64,000 bases of DNA from an uncultured Cytophagales bacterium (GTDB taxonomy: Bacteria; Bacteroidota; Bacteroidia; Cytophagales; Cyclobacteriaceae). The DNA lies in contig CAJXNP010000007.1 in the NCBI GenBank assembly GCA_913057175.1, forward strand, positions 241,001 through 305,000, written 5' to 3'. The first letter of the stretch is position 1; each line of letters begins with the position of its first letter. The notes beneath the pieces are model-generated. The model saw only the letters and a program-made list of their open reading frames with translations. It was not told the DNA's origin and did not search any database. A program made the translations under genes and the position numbers. Positions 46,818-55,541 of this stretch are shown piece by piece.

Positions 46818-47404
46818 ATTATGCCGATTATTTTACTCCCAAAAATAAAAATTAATTAATCCAGTTTACACCTTATTGACCTATTTCCAATCAGTGAGCA
46901 GTAATCAGTGTGTTTTTTACTGATCACCAATCACCATTTACTTTTCACTTCCCACTTCGCTCTTCCTACCTCCCTCTATGTCATACCGCATGGGAGGGAT
47001 CTGCTGATGTTGAAAATTTGTAAGGATTTGAAATGAAGCCACAAAAAATCATCTAAGCCAAATTCAAAACATGGCAGATTTCTCCATTCTGCAATCCGCG
47101 AAAAAGCGGAAAGCTCCATGTCGATGACAAAGGAGTGGGGTGGACCCTCACTGGCGCATACGTTCTCGTTCGTGCACGGCCTTGATAATCGGAGGAAAAG
47201 AGTCGGAGTCGGAAGACCTAAGCTGAAATTTTTAAACTGACAACTCGTAACCGGCAACTCGCAACCACTTTCAGCTTTGAGCTTTAAACTTTCGCCCCCT
47301 CCCGAACATCAACTTTTTTATTTCTGCTCAACATATGCCATCTTTGTGCGTTTTAATGTCAAATTATTTATTTTTGACTTTTTCAAAGCAATTATCTCAA
47401 TCTG
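46818..47404. other. 587-bp intergenic region with dispersed degenerate repeats
   Basis: No convincing gene. It holds an AATCA-rich stretch (46888-46945) and an imperfect hairpin with CCCTC/GAGGG arms (46972-46998). Two related copies of a repeat of the form GCAGATyyCTCC ... ATGACA-AGGAG follow in opposite orientation (minus strand about 47008-46972; plus strand about 47074-47140). CATCTTTG at 47339-47346 may be the -7 element for the MoxR gene. Confidence 0.5.
46972..47140. repeat. Inverted pair of degenerate intergenic repeat copies
   Basis: The minus strand reads GCAGATCCCTCCCATGCGG then TATGACATAGAGGGAGG. The plus strand reads GCAGATTTCTCCATTCTGC then, after an insertion that contains a CCGC-GAAAAA-GCGG hairpin, TCGATGACAAAGGAGTGGGG. 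The two copies face each other about 65 bp apart. The region is richer in G+C than its surroundings. Confidence 0.45.
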
Positions 47405-48388
47405 ATGGAGCAGACGGTAGAACTCAAAAAAGAACACCAACAAAAAATAAAGCAGGTATTTACGGAGGTTAAGAAGGTAGTAGTCGGCCAGGATTACATG
47501 GTCAACCGGCTGCTGGTCGGCTTATTTACCCAGGGTCACATACTTTTGGAAGGTGTGCCCGGATTAGCGAAAACACTGACAGTAAATACGCTCGCAGAAG
47601 TTCTCCACCTCGATTTTCAGAGAATTCAGTTCACGCCTGATTTGCTTCCCGCAGACCTGATCGGGACAATGATCTACAACCAGCAAAACTCAAAGTTTGA
47701 GGTGAAAAAAGGGCCGATCTTCGCTAACATGATCCTGGCGGATGAGGTGAACCGTAGTCCTGCGAAAGTACAGTCTGCCTTACTGGAATCCATGCAGGAA
47801 AAGCAGGTTACAATCGGTGAGACAACCTTTAAGCTTGACCGACCGTTTTTGGTTCTCGCGACTCAAAACCCTGTCGATCAGGAAGGGACTTATCCTTTAC
47901 CCGAAGCTCAGGTTGACCGGTTTATGATGAAGGTTTTTGTCGATTATCCGTCAAAGGACGAAGAATTGGAAATCATGAGAAGGATGTCCAATTTATCTTT
48001 TGAAGGAAACGTTAAAACCGTTCTGACAAAGGAGGACATTTTTTCTATCCGAAATGAGATCAACAATGTCAACATTTCAGAATCACTTGAGAGATACATC
48101 ATTGAGCTCGTTTTTGCCACCCGGAATCCGAAAAACTACCAGCTGGTCAATGAAGCCGAATACATCCAGTTTGGCGCTTCTCCGCGTGCCTCCATTAACC
48201 TGAACCTTGCTGCAAAAGCGACCGCATTTTTTGATGAGCGCGATTACGTATTGCCGGAAGATATCAAGGAAATAGCAGGAGATGTCCTCAACCACAGGAT
48301 CCTGCTAAACTACGAAGCCGAGGCCGATGGTGTGAAGACCAAAGACATCATTCATACCATTTTACAGAAGGTCCCGATTTCGAAATAA
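47405..48388 (+). CDS. MoxR family AAA+ ATPase
   Basis: A 327-residue AAA+ chaperone-type ATPase. Walker A is GVPGLAKT (about 50-57), Walker B MILADEVNRSP (about 110-120), sensor 1 ATQNPVDQEGTYPLPEAQVDRF, and the C-terminal lid has GASPRASINL (sensor 2 Arg). MoxR proteins usually act with DUF58 and von Willebrand A proteins in the BatABD-type envelope operon, to assemble or activate metal or surface proteins. Here no such partner follows: the next gene is a convergent S23-family gene. So it is an orphan or its operon was broken. Confidence 0.93.
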   Translation: MEQTVELKKEHQQKIKQVFTEVKKVVVGQDYMVNRLLVGLFTQGHILLEGVPGLAKTLTVNTLAEVLHLDFQRIQFTPDLLPADLIGTMIYNQQNSKFEVKKGPIFANMILADEVNRSPAKVQSALLESMQEKQVTIGETTFKLDRPFLVLATQNPVDQEGTYPLPEAQVDRFMMKVFVDYPSKDEELEIMRRMSNLSFEGNVKTVLTKEDIFSIRNEINNVNISESLERYIIELVFATRNPKNYQLVNEAEYIQFGASPRASINLNLAAKATAFFDERDYVLPEDIKEIAGDVLNHRILLNYEAEADGVKTKDIIHTILQKVPISK

Positions 48389-48425
48389 GGGATTGGGCAT
48401 TGGGAAATTTGGCATTAGGTATTTG
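48389..48425. repeat. Degenerate repeat array on one side of the second S23-family gene
   Basis: G/T-rich units on the plus strand: AGGGATTGGGCATTGGG (48388-48404) and TGGCATTAGG (48410-48419). Both recur in inverse orientation in the tract after the gene, as CCAATGCCCAATTCCT (one mismatch) and CCTAATGCCA (exact). Confidence 0.6.
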
Positions 48426-48783
48426 GATTATTGCCAATTGAATTGATATAGCGGTTGATCATCTTTCCAAGAACTTCAAGGGTTGAGGTCAGTTCTGAAA
48501 AATCTTCACTTGAAACCATCCCTCTTAAAGATGCTTTTGTTAGCCAGGTTTTGGTTTCAAACAATGAGCCTCTTGAATAATATGTAAAGTTTTTTGTTTC
48601 CCTAAAATGATATCTGCCAAGGCCTTCTGATAGGTTAGCGGCTATAGAATCAGCAGCTCTAACAAGTTGCTTCCCAAGGGTATCCTTTTCAAAATAATTC
48701 CATTTCTCAACAATATTCCATACTTTTTCTCCTAGCTCCATAGCTAAATTATAGGCCTTAAAATCTTCCAGATTGGTAATCAC
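48415..48783 (-). CDS. Four-helix-bundle protein, S23/23S-intervening-sequence family (second copy)
   Basis: 122 residues with the family motif LGKQLVRAADSIAANLSEGLGRY (about 37-60) and the later YYSRGSLFETKTWL segment, both more typical of the main bacterial branch than the first copy at 37.7 kb. It is predicted to form a helical bundle and to assemble as a pentamer. The start is GTG at 48783. It lies convergent to the MoxR gene and is bracketed by inverted degenerate repeat arrays; the last codons run into one of them. Role unknown. Confidence 0.88.
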   Translation of the reverse strand: MITNLEDFKAYNLAMELGEKVWNIVEKWNYFEKDTLGKQLVRAADSIAANLSEGLGRYHFRETKNFTYYSRGSLFETKTWLTKASLRGMVSSEDFSELTSTLEVLGKMINRYINSIGNNPNT

Positions 48784-49227
48784 ATGTAAACAGTTTAGTT
48801 TTCAAAAATTAATTTATTCCCATTGTCAAAAAAATTCTATTTGATAACAGCAAGTAAAATTAGGTTATCAAACAATCGCTCAATTGACAAACCTAATATA
48901 CTAATGCTAAGTATCCAATGCCCAATTCCTAATGTCCAATCCCCAATCCCTAATGCCAGGTGCCCAATGCCCCATTCCCAATCCGCAATCTCGAATCCGA
49001 ATTCCGAAATCCCTCAAGCAAAACTAAGTCAAAACCAGTTATTTTACTGTCATTCAAACCTTTACATTTTCCATTCTTAACATTAGGTTAATTTAAAATT
49101 TCGTTTTTAACGATTTATTAACACTAATCTGCGCCTCCTTAACAATAAAGTAAATCTTTGTACCCACTTTAGTTAATATTCACTTTACACCTTTGCAGCG
49201 AGAATGTGAATTAAATTAACTCTAATT
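48784..49227. other. 444-bp intergenic region with repeat array and lipoprotein leader
   Basis: It contains the CCAATGCCCAAT-type array (48905-49018). An AT-rich leader follows, with an AATCTTTG -7-like element at 49153-49160 and CCTTTGCAGCG nearer the start codon. The open frame across the array is just translated repeat and is not counted. Confidence 0.5.
48905..49018. repeat. CCAATGCCCAAT-type degenerate repeat array
   Basis: About ten to twelve imperfect units of 9-13 bp (CCAATGCCC, CCTAATGCC, CCAATCCCC, CCCATTCCC) with strong strand asymmetry: almost no G outside the ATG/TGCC cores. Opposite in orientation to 48389-48425, so the S23-family gene sits between inverted arrays. Confidence 0.65.
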
Positions 49228-51090
49228 ATGAAAAAATTACTAACACTTACTTTTTTGTTTCTAATGGGAGCAGTTTTGTTCTTATCATCTTGTAAAGATG
49301 ACGATGATAATGGACCATCAACTGATCCACCATCTGTAACTGCTCCATCACAAACCAGTGTTCAAATAGGCGGTACTGTCTCACTTTCATTTCCTGTATC
49401 TGTAGAGGGAGGATTTAAATCTTCATCAGTTACAGCAACTGGCGGGACGGCTACCATCTCATCTGATATGAATACTGGAGAAACTTCCGGAACAATTACT
49501 GTTACTTTCACAGCTGGCACAACTTCAGGAGCTGGTTCTGCTGTTTTGACTGTTGTTGATAACAACGACCGTGAAGATGATGCGACTGCTGTTGTTCAAA
49601 TTTCTGACTCTCCGGTACCAGTTATTGAGGGTATTCCGGCGACTGCGGAAGTAGAAGCTGGTGAAACTTACGGGCCAATTACAGCTACCTTTACTGTTGA
49701 TGATGCTCCCGGTACCTTGAACATCACAAAAAATGGTGAAGCTTATGGCGATCCGATTACAATTGATGCAAGCGGAGACTGGGATTTTGAATATGCTTCG
49801 GATATTGAAGAATCCGGAACGAATCAAACGTTCGAATTTTCAGTTGAAGATTCTGATGGAGATGTTGCGACTCAAACTCTTGTATTATCTGTTACCATAC
49901 CAGAAATCGAAGTAGTAATTGTTGATTATAACATTGACGGGGAGGAAACCTGGACAGCAGATAAAATCTACGAATTAGCAACCAGAGTAACAGTTCTTGA
50001 TGGTGCTACATTAAATATTGAGCCGGGAACTGTAATTAAAGGACAACCAGGTGCTGAAGCTAATGCGACTGCTTTATTAGTTGCAAGAGGAGGGAAGTTG
50101 ATGGCTGAAGGAACGCCGGAAGCTCCAATTATTTTCACTTCAACTTCAGACGATATAATACCAGGCCAAATCGCTAGCCCGAACTTAGACCCATCCACTA
50201 ACAATTTGTGGGGTGGTGTGATTATCCTTGGCTATGCTCCAATTTCAGCTGACGCTGCATCTGTTCAGATTGAAGGTATCCCACCAAGTGATACAAATGG
50301 TCTCTATGGTGGTGATGATCCTGCGGATAATTCTGGCGTGATAACCTATATATCTATTCGTCATGGTGGTACAGATATTGGAGAAGGAAATGAGATTAAC
50401 GGGTTAACTCTTGGTGGTGTTGGAACTGGAACAGTTATAGAAGGAGTTGAAGTAATTGGTAACCAGGATGATGGAATCGAGTGCTTCGGAGGTACTGTAA
50501 ATATTACAAATGCTCTTGTTTGGAACCAGGGTGATGATGCTTATGACATGGATCAGGCTTATTCCGGAACTATTGACAACTTCATCTATATTGGTGGTTT
50601 TGATTCTGATCACGCCATGGAGTTAGATGGATGGGAAGGCGGAACGCCAGCAGGCGGTATCTCAGGTTCGTTTACATTAATCAATGGTTCCTTAAAAGGA
50701 TACAATGGTGAAGATAGAACTGGTGATGGAGAGTACATTGACTACAGAGATGGAGTAATTTGTACGATTTCCAACAGCTATTTCTTCAATTTTAACGAAA
50801 GCGCTGATGTTGAGCTGGATGCAGGAGATGATGATGATGATCCTTCAGTAAGAGATAATTACCTGGGAGGAACCCTTGTAATGACTGACCTTGAATTCAA
50901 TACTAGCCATCTGTCATCTGGAAATACAACTATCGAGTCAATTTTTGTTGACAAATTTGCCGGTGAAGATGCTTTTGCTGAAGAAGCGCCTGATGCATCA
51001 ATTGTGACTGAACCAACTGTTGGAGCTGATAAGTCAGTATTCTCAGGATGGTCTTGGGCAGATAAGGCAGGTGCGCTTTCAGACTTTTAA
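49228..51090 (+). CDS. Surface lipoprotein with Ig-like repeats and a beta-helix-like domain
   Basis: A 620-residue protein with a lipoprotein signal (hydrophobic 5-20, LSSC with Cys22). The residues KDDDD directly after the Cys match the Bacteroidota lipoprotein export signal for surface exposure. Two Ser/Thr-rich beta domains follow (about 38-130 and 133-230). A region (about 232-600) typical of parallel beta-helix proteins follows: ATLNIEPGTVIKGQPG, GGKLMAEGTPEAPIIFTS, LWGGVIILGYAP and DDGIECFGGTVNITNALVWNQGDDAYDMDQ. Function unknown; a glycan- or protein-binding partner of the TonB receptor downstream is plausible. A terminator separates the two genes. Confidence 0.85.
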   Translation: MKKLLTLTFLFLMGAVLFLSSCKDDDDNGPSTDPPSVTAPSQTSVQIGGTVSLSFPVSVEGGFKSSSVTATGGTATISSDMNTGETSGTITVTFTAGTTSGAGSAVLTVVDNNDREDDATAVVQISDSPVPVIEGIPATAEVEAGETYGPITATFTVDDAPGTLNITKNGEAYGDPITIDASGDWDFEYASDIEESGTNQTFEFSVEDSDGDVATQTLVLSVTIPEIEVVIVDYNIDGEETWTADKIYELATRVTVLDGATLNIEPGTVIKGQPGAEANATALLVARGGKLMAEGTPEAPIIFTSTSDDIIPGQIASPNLDPSTNNLWGGVIILGYAPISADAASVQIEGIPPSDTNGLYGGDDPADNSGVITYISIRHGGTDIGEGNEINGLTLGGVGTGTVIEGVEVIGNQDDGIECFGGTVNITNALVWNQGDDAYDMDQAYSGTIDNFIYIGGFDSDHAMELDGWEGGTPAGGISGSFTLINGSLKGYNGEDRTGDGEYIDYRDGVICTISNSYFFNFNESADVELDAGDDDDDPSVRDNYLGGTLVMTDLEFNTSHLSSGNTTIESIFVDKFAGEDAFAEEAPDASIVTEPTVGADKSVFSGWSWADKAGALSDF

Positions 51091-51114
51091 AATAATGTAC
51101 TTTGTAATTCCAAT

Positions 51115-51144
51115 AATAAGGCTGCCAATTTTGGCAGCCTTATT
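51115..51144 (+). terminator. Intrinsic terminator after the surface lipoprotein gene
   Basis: Perfect 12-bp stem AATAAGGCTGCC / GGCAGCCTTATT, AATTTT loop, followed by a T-run. Confidence 0.88.
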
Positions 51145-51298
51145 TTTTCATCTTAGTAAATAAAAATTAGGATTGTCACTTCTAAAAGAAGTTTTTTTTA
51201 ACAAGGTAATTTTAAGGTAACAATAAATTAATATATATATAACTGCCTTTTTACCAGATATATAAAGATTCACAGCGATTTTTGCCAAAAAAATTATA

Positions 51299-54199
51299 AT
51301 GAGATTTTCTTTGATGAGAACTAGTTTATTGTCCCTTATTTTTGTTTTGTTATTCACTTTTTTATCAAATGCACAAGAGGGAATAATTAGAGGGACCGTA
51401 ATTGAGGATGAAACGGGGGAGCCCATGTTTTCAGTTACAGTTGTAATTGCCGGGACTACAAATGGAGCCATAACGGATTTCGATGGTAAGTTTGAGATTA
51501 AGGCTGAGCCAGGAACTTATGATGTACAGGCTTCTTTTGTGTCTTATCAGGCAATAACAATTAATGGTGTTGTTGTAAATTCCAATGAGGTTACAGTGAT
51601 TGACAACATTCGAATGGCTGAAGACACCAAGGTATTGGAAGAAATTGTTGTTTCAGCAGAAGCTTTGAAAGATACGGAATCAGCGCTGCTTACAGTTAAG
51701 AAAAAATCTGTCAATTTAATAGATGGAATTTCAGCCGCCAATTTTAGGAAGATTGGAGATGCCAATGCGGCAGCGGCAATTACAAGGGTGCCAGGTGTAT
51801 CCATAGAGGGTGGCAAATATGTTTACGTTAGAGGGCTAGGGGATAGATACACAAAATCCATCCTTAATGGTGTTGATATTCCAGGTTTGGATCCAGACAG
51901 GAATACCTTACAGATGGACATTTTCCCAACCAATGTAATCGACAACTTAATTGTACTAAAGTCTTTTACAGCGGATCTTCCGGCAGACTTTACAGGAGGA
52001 GTTGTTAACATTGAAACAAAAGAGTTTCCTGAGGAGAAGAACTTAAGAGTTTCAGGTAGTTTGGGATACAATCCATCTATGCACTTCAATAGCAACTATT
52101 TAACATATCCAGGTGGGTCAACAGATTGGTTAGGCTTTGACGATGGAACAAGGGAAATTCCTACTGGAAGAAGTGAGGATATTCCAGTATTTGCTGATGT
52201 AATCGGAAATGCTGATTCTCCTGAGGGAATGCAGTACCGCCAAATTCTGGAAAACTTCAATCCAAATTTGGCTGCGATGAGACAAAACAGTTTTATGGAT
52301 TATAGCATAGGATTGACTTACGGCAATCAAATAGCCAAAGATAAAGTAACTATTGGATATAACTTTGCATTGACATATAAGAATGAAACTGATTATTATG
52401 AGGGTGCTGAGTACAGCCGTTGGGGAAAAGGAGATACACCAGATGTTATCGAGATGGAGAGAAGAGAACATCAGGTTGGTGATTTTGGCATCAACAATGT
52501 TTTATTAGGGGGACTGGCAGGGTTAGCGCTTAAAACTGAAAAATCAAAGTACAAATTGAATTTGCTTCATCTACAAAATGGAGAAAATAAAGCAGGTATA
52601 TTTGAATATGTAAATTCTGATCAAGGAGCAAATTTTTCTGGCTTTCAGCACAACCTCGAATACGGTCAAAGATCTCTGAGCAATATTTTATTAACAGGGA
52701 AACATTTTAATGATGATGCTTCATTTTATGTTGAGTGGAAATTATCTCCAACCCGATCTGTAATTGATGACCCTGATATTCGTTTCACAAGATTTAGAAC
52801 GGATGGCAATAGACCAACTATAGGAACCGAATCAGGTATTCCAGCAAGAATTTGGAGGTATTTGGAAGAATATAATGCAGTTGGTAAGGTTGATGCAACA
52901 AAAGAATACCAATTTGCAGGTGAAATAGCAAAATTCAGATTTGGTGCTTCATATACTTATAAACAAAGAGATTACGAAATTCAAAGCTTTCAAATCATCC
53001 CAAGAGGGCTGATGCTTACTGGAGATCCAAATCAATTATTTTTACCTGAGAGCTTGTGGCCAACTAACGATGCGGCTACCCAGGGTACATACTACTCACC
53101 TGGATTTATTCCCAACAACACAAATAAATTTGATTCAAATGTGAATAACGTTGGTGCATATGTATCCAATGAAATGAATGTTGCCCCCAAGTTTAAAACG
53201 ATCGTTGGGTTGAGGGTTGAGAAATATAACCAGTTCTATACGGGTCAAAATCAACAGGGAGACCAGTTTGATCAAGAACAAGTACTGGATGATCTGGATT
53301 TCTTCCCTACAGCAAGCGTTATTTATTCATTCAGAGATAACCAAAACTTCAGGGTTTCATACTCCAAAACCATTGCAAGGCCTTCTTTTAAAGAAGCTTC
53401 ATTTGCGGAAATTCTTGACCCAATCACAGGTCGTACATTTATTGGTGGCTTTTTTCCCGACATTGATGTTGAAACTGGTGAACAAATATGGGATGGTAAT
53501 CTAGTTTCAACCAAGATTGACAATTTTGATCTGAGGTGGGAAATTTTTCATAAACCGGGACAAACTATTTCAATTAGTGGTTTCTACAAGTCATTCAAAA
53601 ACCCTATCGAAATTGTCCAATATGTGCAGGCTTCTAATAACTTCCAGCCAAGAAATGTTGGTGATGGTAGAGTGCTTGGAGGTGAATTTGAAATCCGCCA
53701 AAGCTTGGATGTAATTGCTGAACCGCTGAAGAGGTTTATGGTTAGTGCTAATATAACGGTTGTTGATTCTGAGATAGAAATGACTCCTACTGAATATCAA
53801 TCCAGGATAAACAATTCTCGTGAAGGCGAATCAATTTCCAATACCAGGGAAATGGCAGGACAAGCACCATATATTGTGAATCTTGGATTTTCTTATGAAG
53901 GCATAAATAATGGTTTCGAAGCAGGCTTTTTTTACAATGTTCAGGGAGAAACGCTTGAATTTGTAGGTATTGCTGATCGGCCGGATATATACTCTGTGCC
54001 ATTCCATAGCGTCAATTTCAATGCAAATAAAACATTTGGAGAGGATGAAAAATTTAGAGTTGGTTTAAAAATTGAAAACCTTCTTGGAGATATAAAGGAG
54101 AGTAAATTTCATTCCTACGAAGCTCAGAACCAACAATTTACCAAGCTGGATCCGGGTACAAAATTTAGGGTGAACTTTTCATATAATTTATGGCGATAA
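51299..54199 (+). CDS. TonB-dependent receptor with carboxypeptidase-like regulatory domain (large)
   Basis: A 966-residue outer-membrane receptor with signal peptide (about 1-24, SNAQ). The N-terminal CarboxypepD_reg domain (IRGTVIEDETGEPMFSVTV, about 28-110) is followed by a plug with AAAAITRVPGVSIEGGKYVYVRGLG and LNGVDIPGLDPDRNTLQMDIFPTNVIDNL, then a long barrel ending FRVNFSYNLWR with the aromatic OMP tail. There is no SusD. The upstream lipoprotein is the natural candidate partner, though separated by 208 bp and a terminator. The substrate is not predicted. Confidence 0.92.
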   Translation: MRFSLMRTSLLSLIFVLLFTFLSNAQEGIIRGTVIEDETGEPMFSVTVVIAGTTNGAITDFDGKFEIKAEPGTYDVQASFVSYQAITINGVVVNSNEVTVIDNIRMAEDTKVLEEIVVSAEALKDTESALLTVKKKSVNLIDGISAANFRKIGDANAAAAITRVPGVSIEGGKYVYVRGLGDRYTKSILNGVDIPGLDPDRNTLQMDIFPTNVIDNLIVLKSFTADLPADFTGGVVNIETKEFPEEKNLRVSGSLGYNPSMHFNSNYLTYPGGSTDWLGFDDGTREIPTGRSEDIPVFADVIGNADSPEGMQYRQILENFNPNLAAMRQNSFMDYSIGLTYGNQIAKDKVTIGYNFALTYKNETDYYEGAEYSRWGKGDTPDVIEMERREHQVGDFGINNVLLGGLAGLALKTEKSKYKLNLLHLQNGENKAGIFEYVNSDQGANFSGFQHNLEYGQRSLSNILLTGKHFNDDASFYVEWKLSPTRSVIDDPDIRFTRFRTDGNRPTIGTESGIPARIWRYLEEYNAVGKVDATKEYQFAGEIAKFRFGASYTYKQRDYEIQSFQIIPRGLMLTGDPNQLFLPESLWPTNDAATQGTYYSPGFIPNNTNKFDSNVNNVGAYVSNEMNVAPKFKTIVGLRVEKYNQFYTGQNQQGDQFDQEQVLDDLDFFPTASVIYSFRDNQNFRVSYSKTIARPSFKEASFAEILDPITGRTFIGGFFPDIDVETGEQIWDGNLVSTKIDNFDLRWEIFHKPGQTISISGFYKSFKNPIEIVQYVQASNNFQPRNVGDGRVLGGEFEIRQSLDVIAEPLKRFMVSANITVVDSEIEMTPTEYQSRINNSREGESISNTREMAGQAPYIVNLGFSYEGINNGFEAGFFYNVQGETLEFVGIADRPDIYSVPFHSVNFNANKTFGEDEKFRVGLKIENLLGDIKESKFHSYEAQNQQFTKLDPGTKFRVNFSYNLWR

Positions 54200-54295
54200 G
54201 CTACAACTCGTGACGTTGCCTTCTGGGCCTGATATGCTGGAAGAATGTTAACATTAAAATATTCTTACACATTCTAGAATAAGGTTGAACAACCA

Positions 54296-54338
54296 AAACT
54301 AAAAAAGCCACTTTAACATAAAGTGGCTTTTTTAGTTT
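54296..54338. terminator. Intrinsic terminator after the large TonB receptor gene
   Basis: Perfect 20-bp stem (54296-54315 with 54319-54338; core AAAAAAGCCACTTTA / TAAAGTGGCTTTTTT) closing a 3-nt loop. It can act on both strands. A 12-bp perfect palindrome, AATGTTAACATT, lies just upstream at 54244-54255. Confidence 0.88.
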
Positions 54339-54365
54339 ATAAAAGAACAACCTAAATTGGAATTG

Positions 54366-55268
54366 ATGACTATATTAATTACCGGTGGAAAGGGAATGAT
54401 CGGTTCCCGGTTATCTGATCTTTTGTACAAAAAGGGTCATGATGTTCTGATCCTGAGCAGAAATCCAAAGAAGACGGGCAGGTACAAGGAGTACAAGTGG
54501 TCCGTGGAGGATCATTACATAGACGATGAGGCTATAAAAAGGGCGGACGTGATCATACATCTGGCAGGAGCCAATGTGGGCGAAAAGAAATGGACTCCGA
54601 GCCGTAAAAAAGAGCTTTACAGCAGCAGGATAGATACAGCAAACCTCTTATTCGAGGCATGTGAAAGGCTAGGTAACTTCCCAAAAGCATTTATTTCAGC
54701 TTCAGGATCCACCATCTATGGAGTAAACTCTGGCCAGGAAGTGCAGTTCGAAGATCAAAAAAGACTGGGAGATGATTTTCTCGCAAACCTCACAAAAGAT
54801 TGGGAAAAGGCCGCAAAGAGATTTGAAGACAAAAAGGTAAGGGTCGCAATATTTCGAACGGCCGTAGTTTTAACCATGGAAGGAGGCGCACTGCCTCGTT
54901 ATGTCTTTCCAGCCAAATTTGGTCTGGCAGCGCCGCTGGGTTCAGGCAAACAAATGGTTAGCTGGATCCATATTCAGGATATTGCGAGATTGTACTTATT
55001 CGCGTTGGAAAATGAAATTTCCGGTGCTTACAATGCTTCCTCCACCGAAACAGTTTCCAATAAAGAATTCATGAAAAGAGTATCAAAAATACTTTCCAGG
55101 CCATTTTTTGTACCCAACGTCCCTGCATTTGCGTTGAAGTTAGTCTTCGGTGAATTGGCCGAAGTCGTACTTGGCGGAAATAATTTAAGTAATGAAAAAA
55201 TATTACAAGAGGGGTTTGTTTTTGAATATCCTGATTTAAATTCAGCGTTAGAAAATTTATTAACATAA
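54366..55268 (+). CDS. TIGR01777 family epimerase (SDR superfamily, YfcH-like)
   Basis: 300 residues from ATG 54366 (MTILITGGKGMIGSRL); an in-frame TTG at 54357 would add three. The NAD(P)-binding motif TGGKGMIG is at residues 5-12. Family motifs include ADVIIHLAGANVGEKKWTPSRKKEL, SASGSTIYG, RTAVVLTMEGGALP and the C-terminal DUF1731-type segment PFFVPNVPAFALKLVFGELAEVVLGGN. An extended SDR of unknown substrate; links to cell division (SulA) in old annotations are not supported. It stands alone between terminator-like elements. Confidence 0.9.
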   Translation: MTILITGGKGMIGSRLSDLLYKKGHDVLILSRNPKKTGRYKEYKWSVEDHYIDDEAIKRADVIIHLAGANVGEKKWTPSRKKELYSSRIDTANLLFEACERLGNFPKAFISASGSTIYGVNSGQEVQFEDQKRLGDDFLANLTKDWEKAAKRFEDKKVRVAIFRTAVVLTMEGGALPRYVFPAKFGLAAPLGSGKQMVSWIHIQDIARLYLFALENEISGAYNASSTETVSNKEFMKRVSKILSRPFFVPNVPAFALKLVFGELAEVVLGGNNLSNEKILQEGFVFEYPDLNSALENLLT

Positions 55269-55291
55269 CGTGAATTCCATATAAGAACTGG

Positions 55292-55370
55292 AAAATCAAA
55301 AGAAAACCCCCTTAACTTAATAGTGTTGGAGAGGGGTGGTTAAACATATAATCCGTTTTCTTTTGATTTT
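55292..55370. repeat. Large perfect inverted repeat with nested structure
   Basis: Perfect 16-bp arms AAAATCAAAAGAAAAC (55292-55307) and GTTTTCTTTTGATTTT (55355-55370) flank a 47-nt loop that itself can pair (CCCC with GGGG, TTAAC with GTTAA). Two further T follow, so on the plus strand it could end the TIGR01777 transcript. A degenerate CCGA-N6-TCGG hairpin within a CTCC/GGAG frame lies downstream at about 55435-55460. Confidence 0.6.
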
Positions 55371-55541
55371 TTACTCTATGGTTAAACAAAATTTTGATTT
55401 GATTTGCGTGTTTTTTAAAACACATTTCTTAATCTCCTCTAGCCGAAAGTTATCGGGAGGGAATATTATAATTCAAGTCAAGATTTGATAGTCTTATATT
55501 GGAATCACATTAACTAAATTCACTTTTTAAATACAATTGCC

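Noticed and set aside
46818..46980. Possible guanidine riboswitch for the SugE-like SMR gene
   Set aside because: No ACGR-loop hairpins or guanidine-I core visible; the sequence is AT-rich with AATCA repeats.
46976..47257. 93-residue open frame on the minus strand in the MoxR upstream region
   Set aside because: It reads through two copies of a degenerate intergenic repeat, has odd composition (many Pro, Cys, Ser) and no start context; more likely non-coding repeat DNA.
48389..49018. CRISPR array or diversity-generating retroelement
   Set aside because: The repeat units are short, imperfect and without regular spacers; there are no cas genes, and no reverse transcriptase or template/variable repeat pair accompanies the Avd-like four-helix protein.
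48823..49080. 85-residue open frame upstream of the surface lipoprotein
   Set aside because: Its centre is a translation of the CCAATGCCC-type repeat array (PIPNVQSPIPNARCPMP-like), so it is low-complexity and not a real protein.
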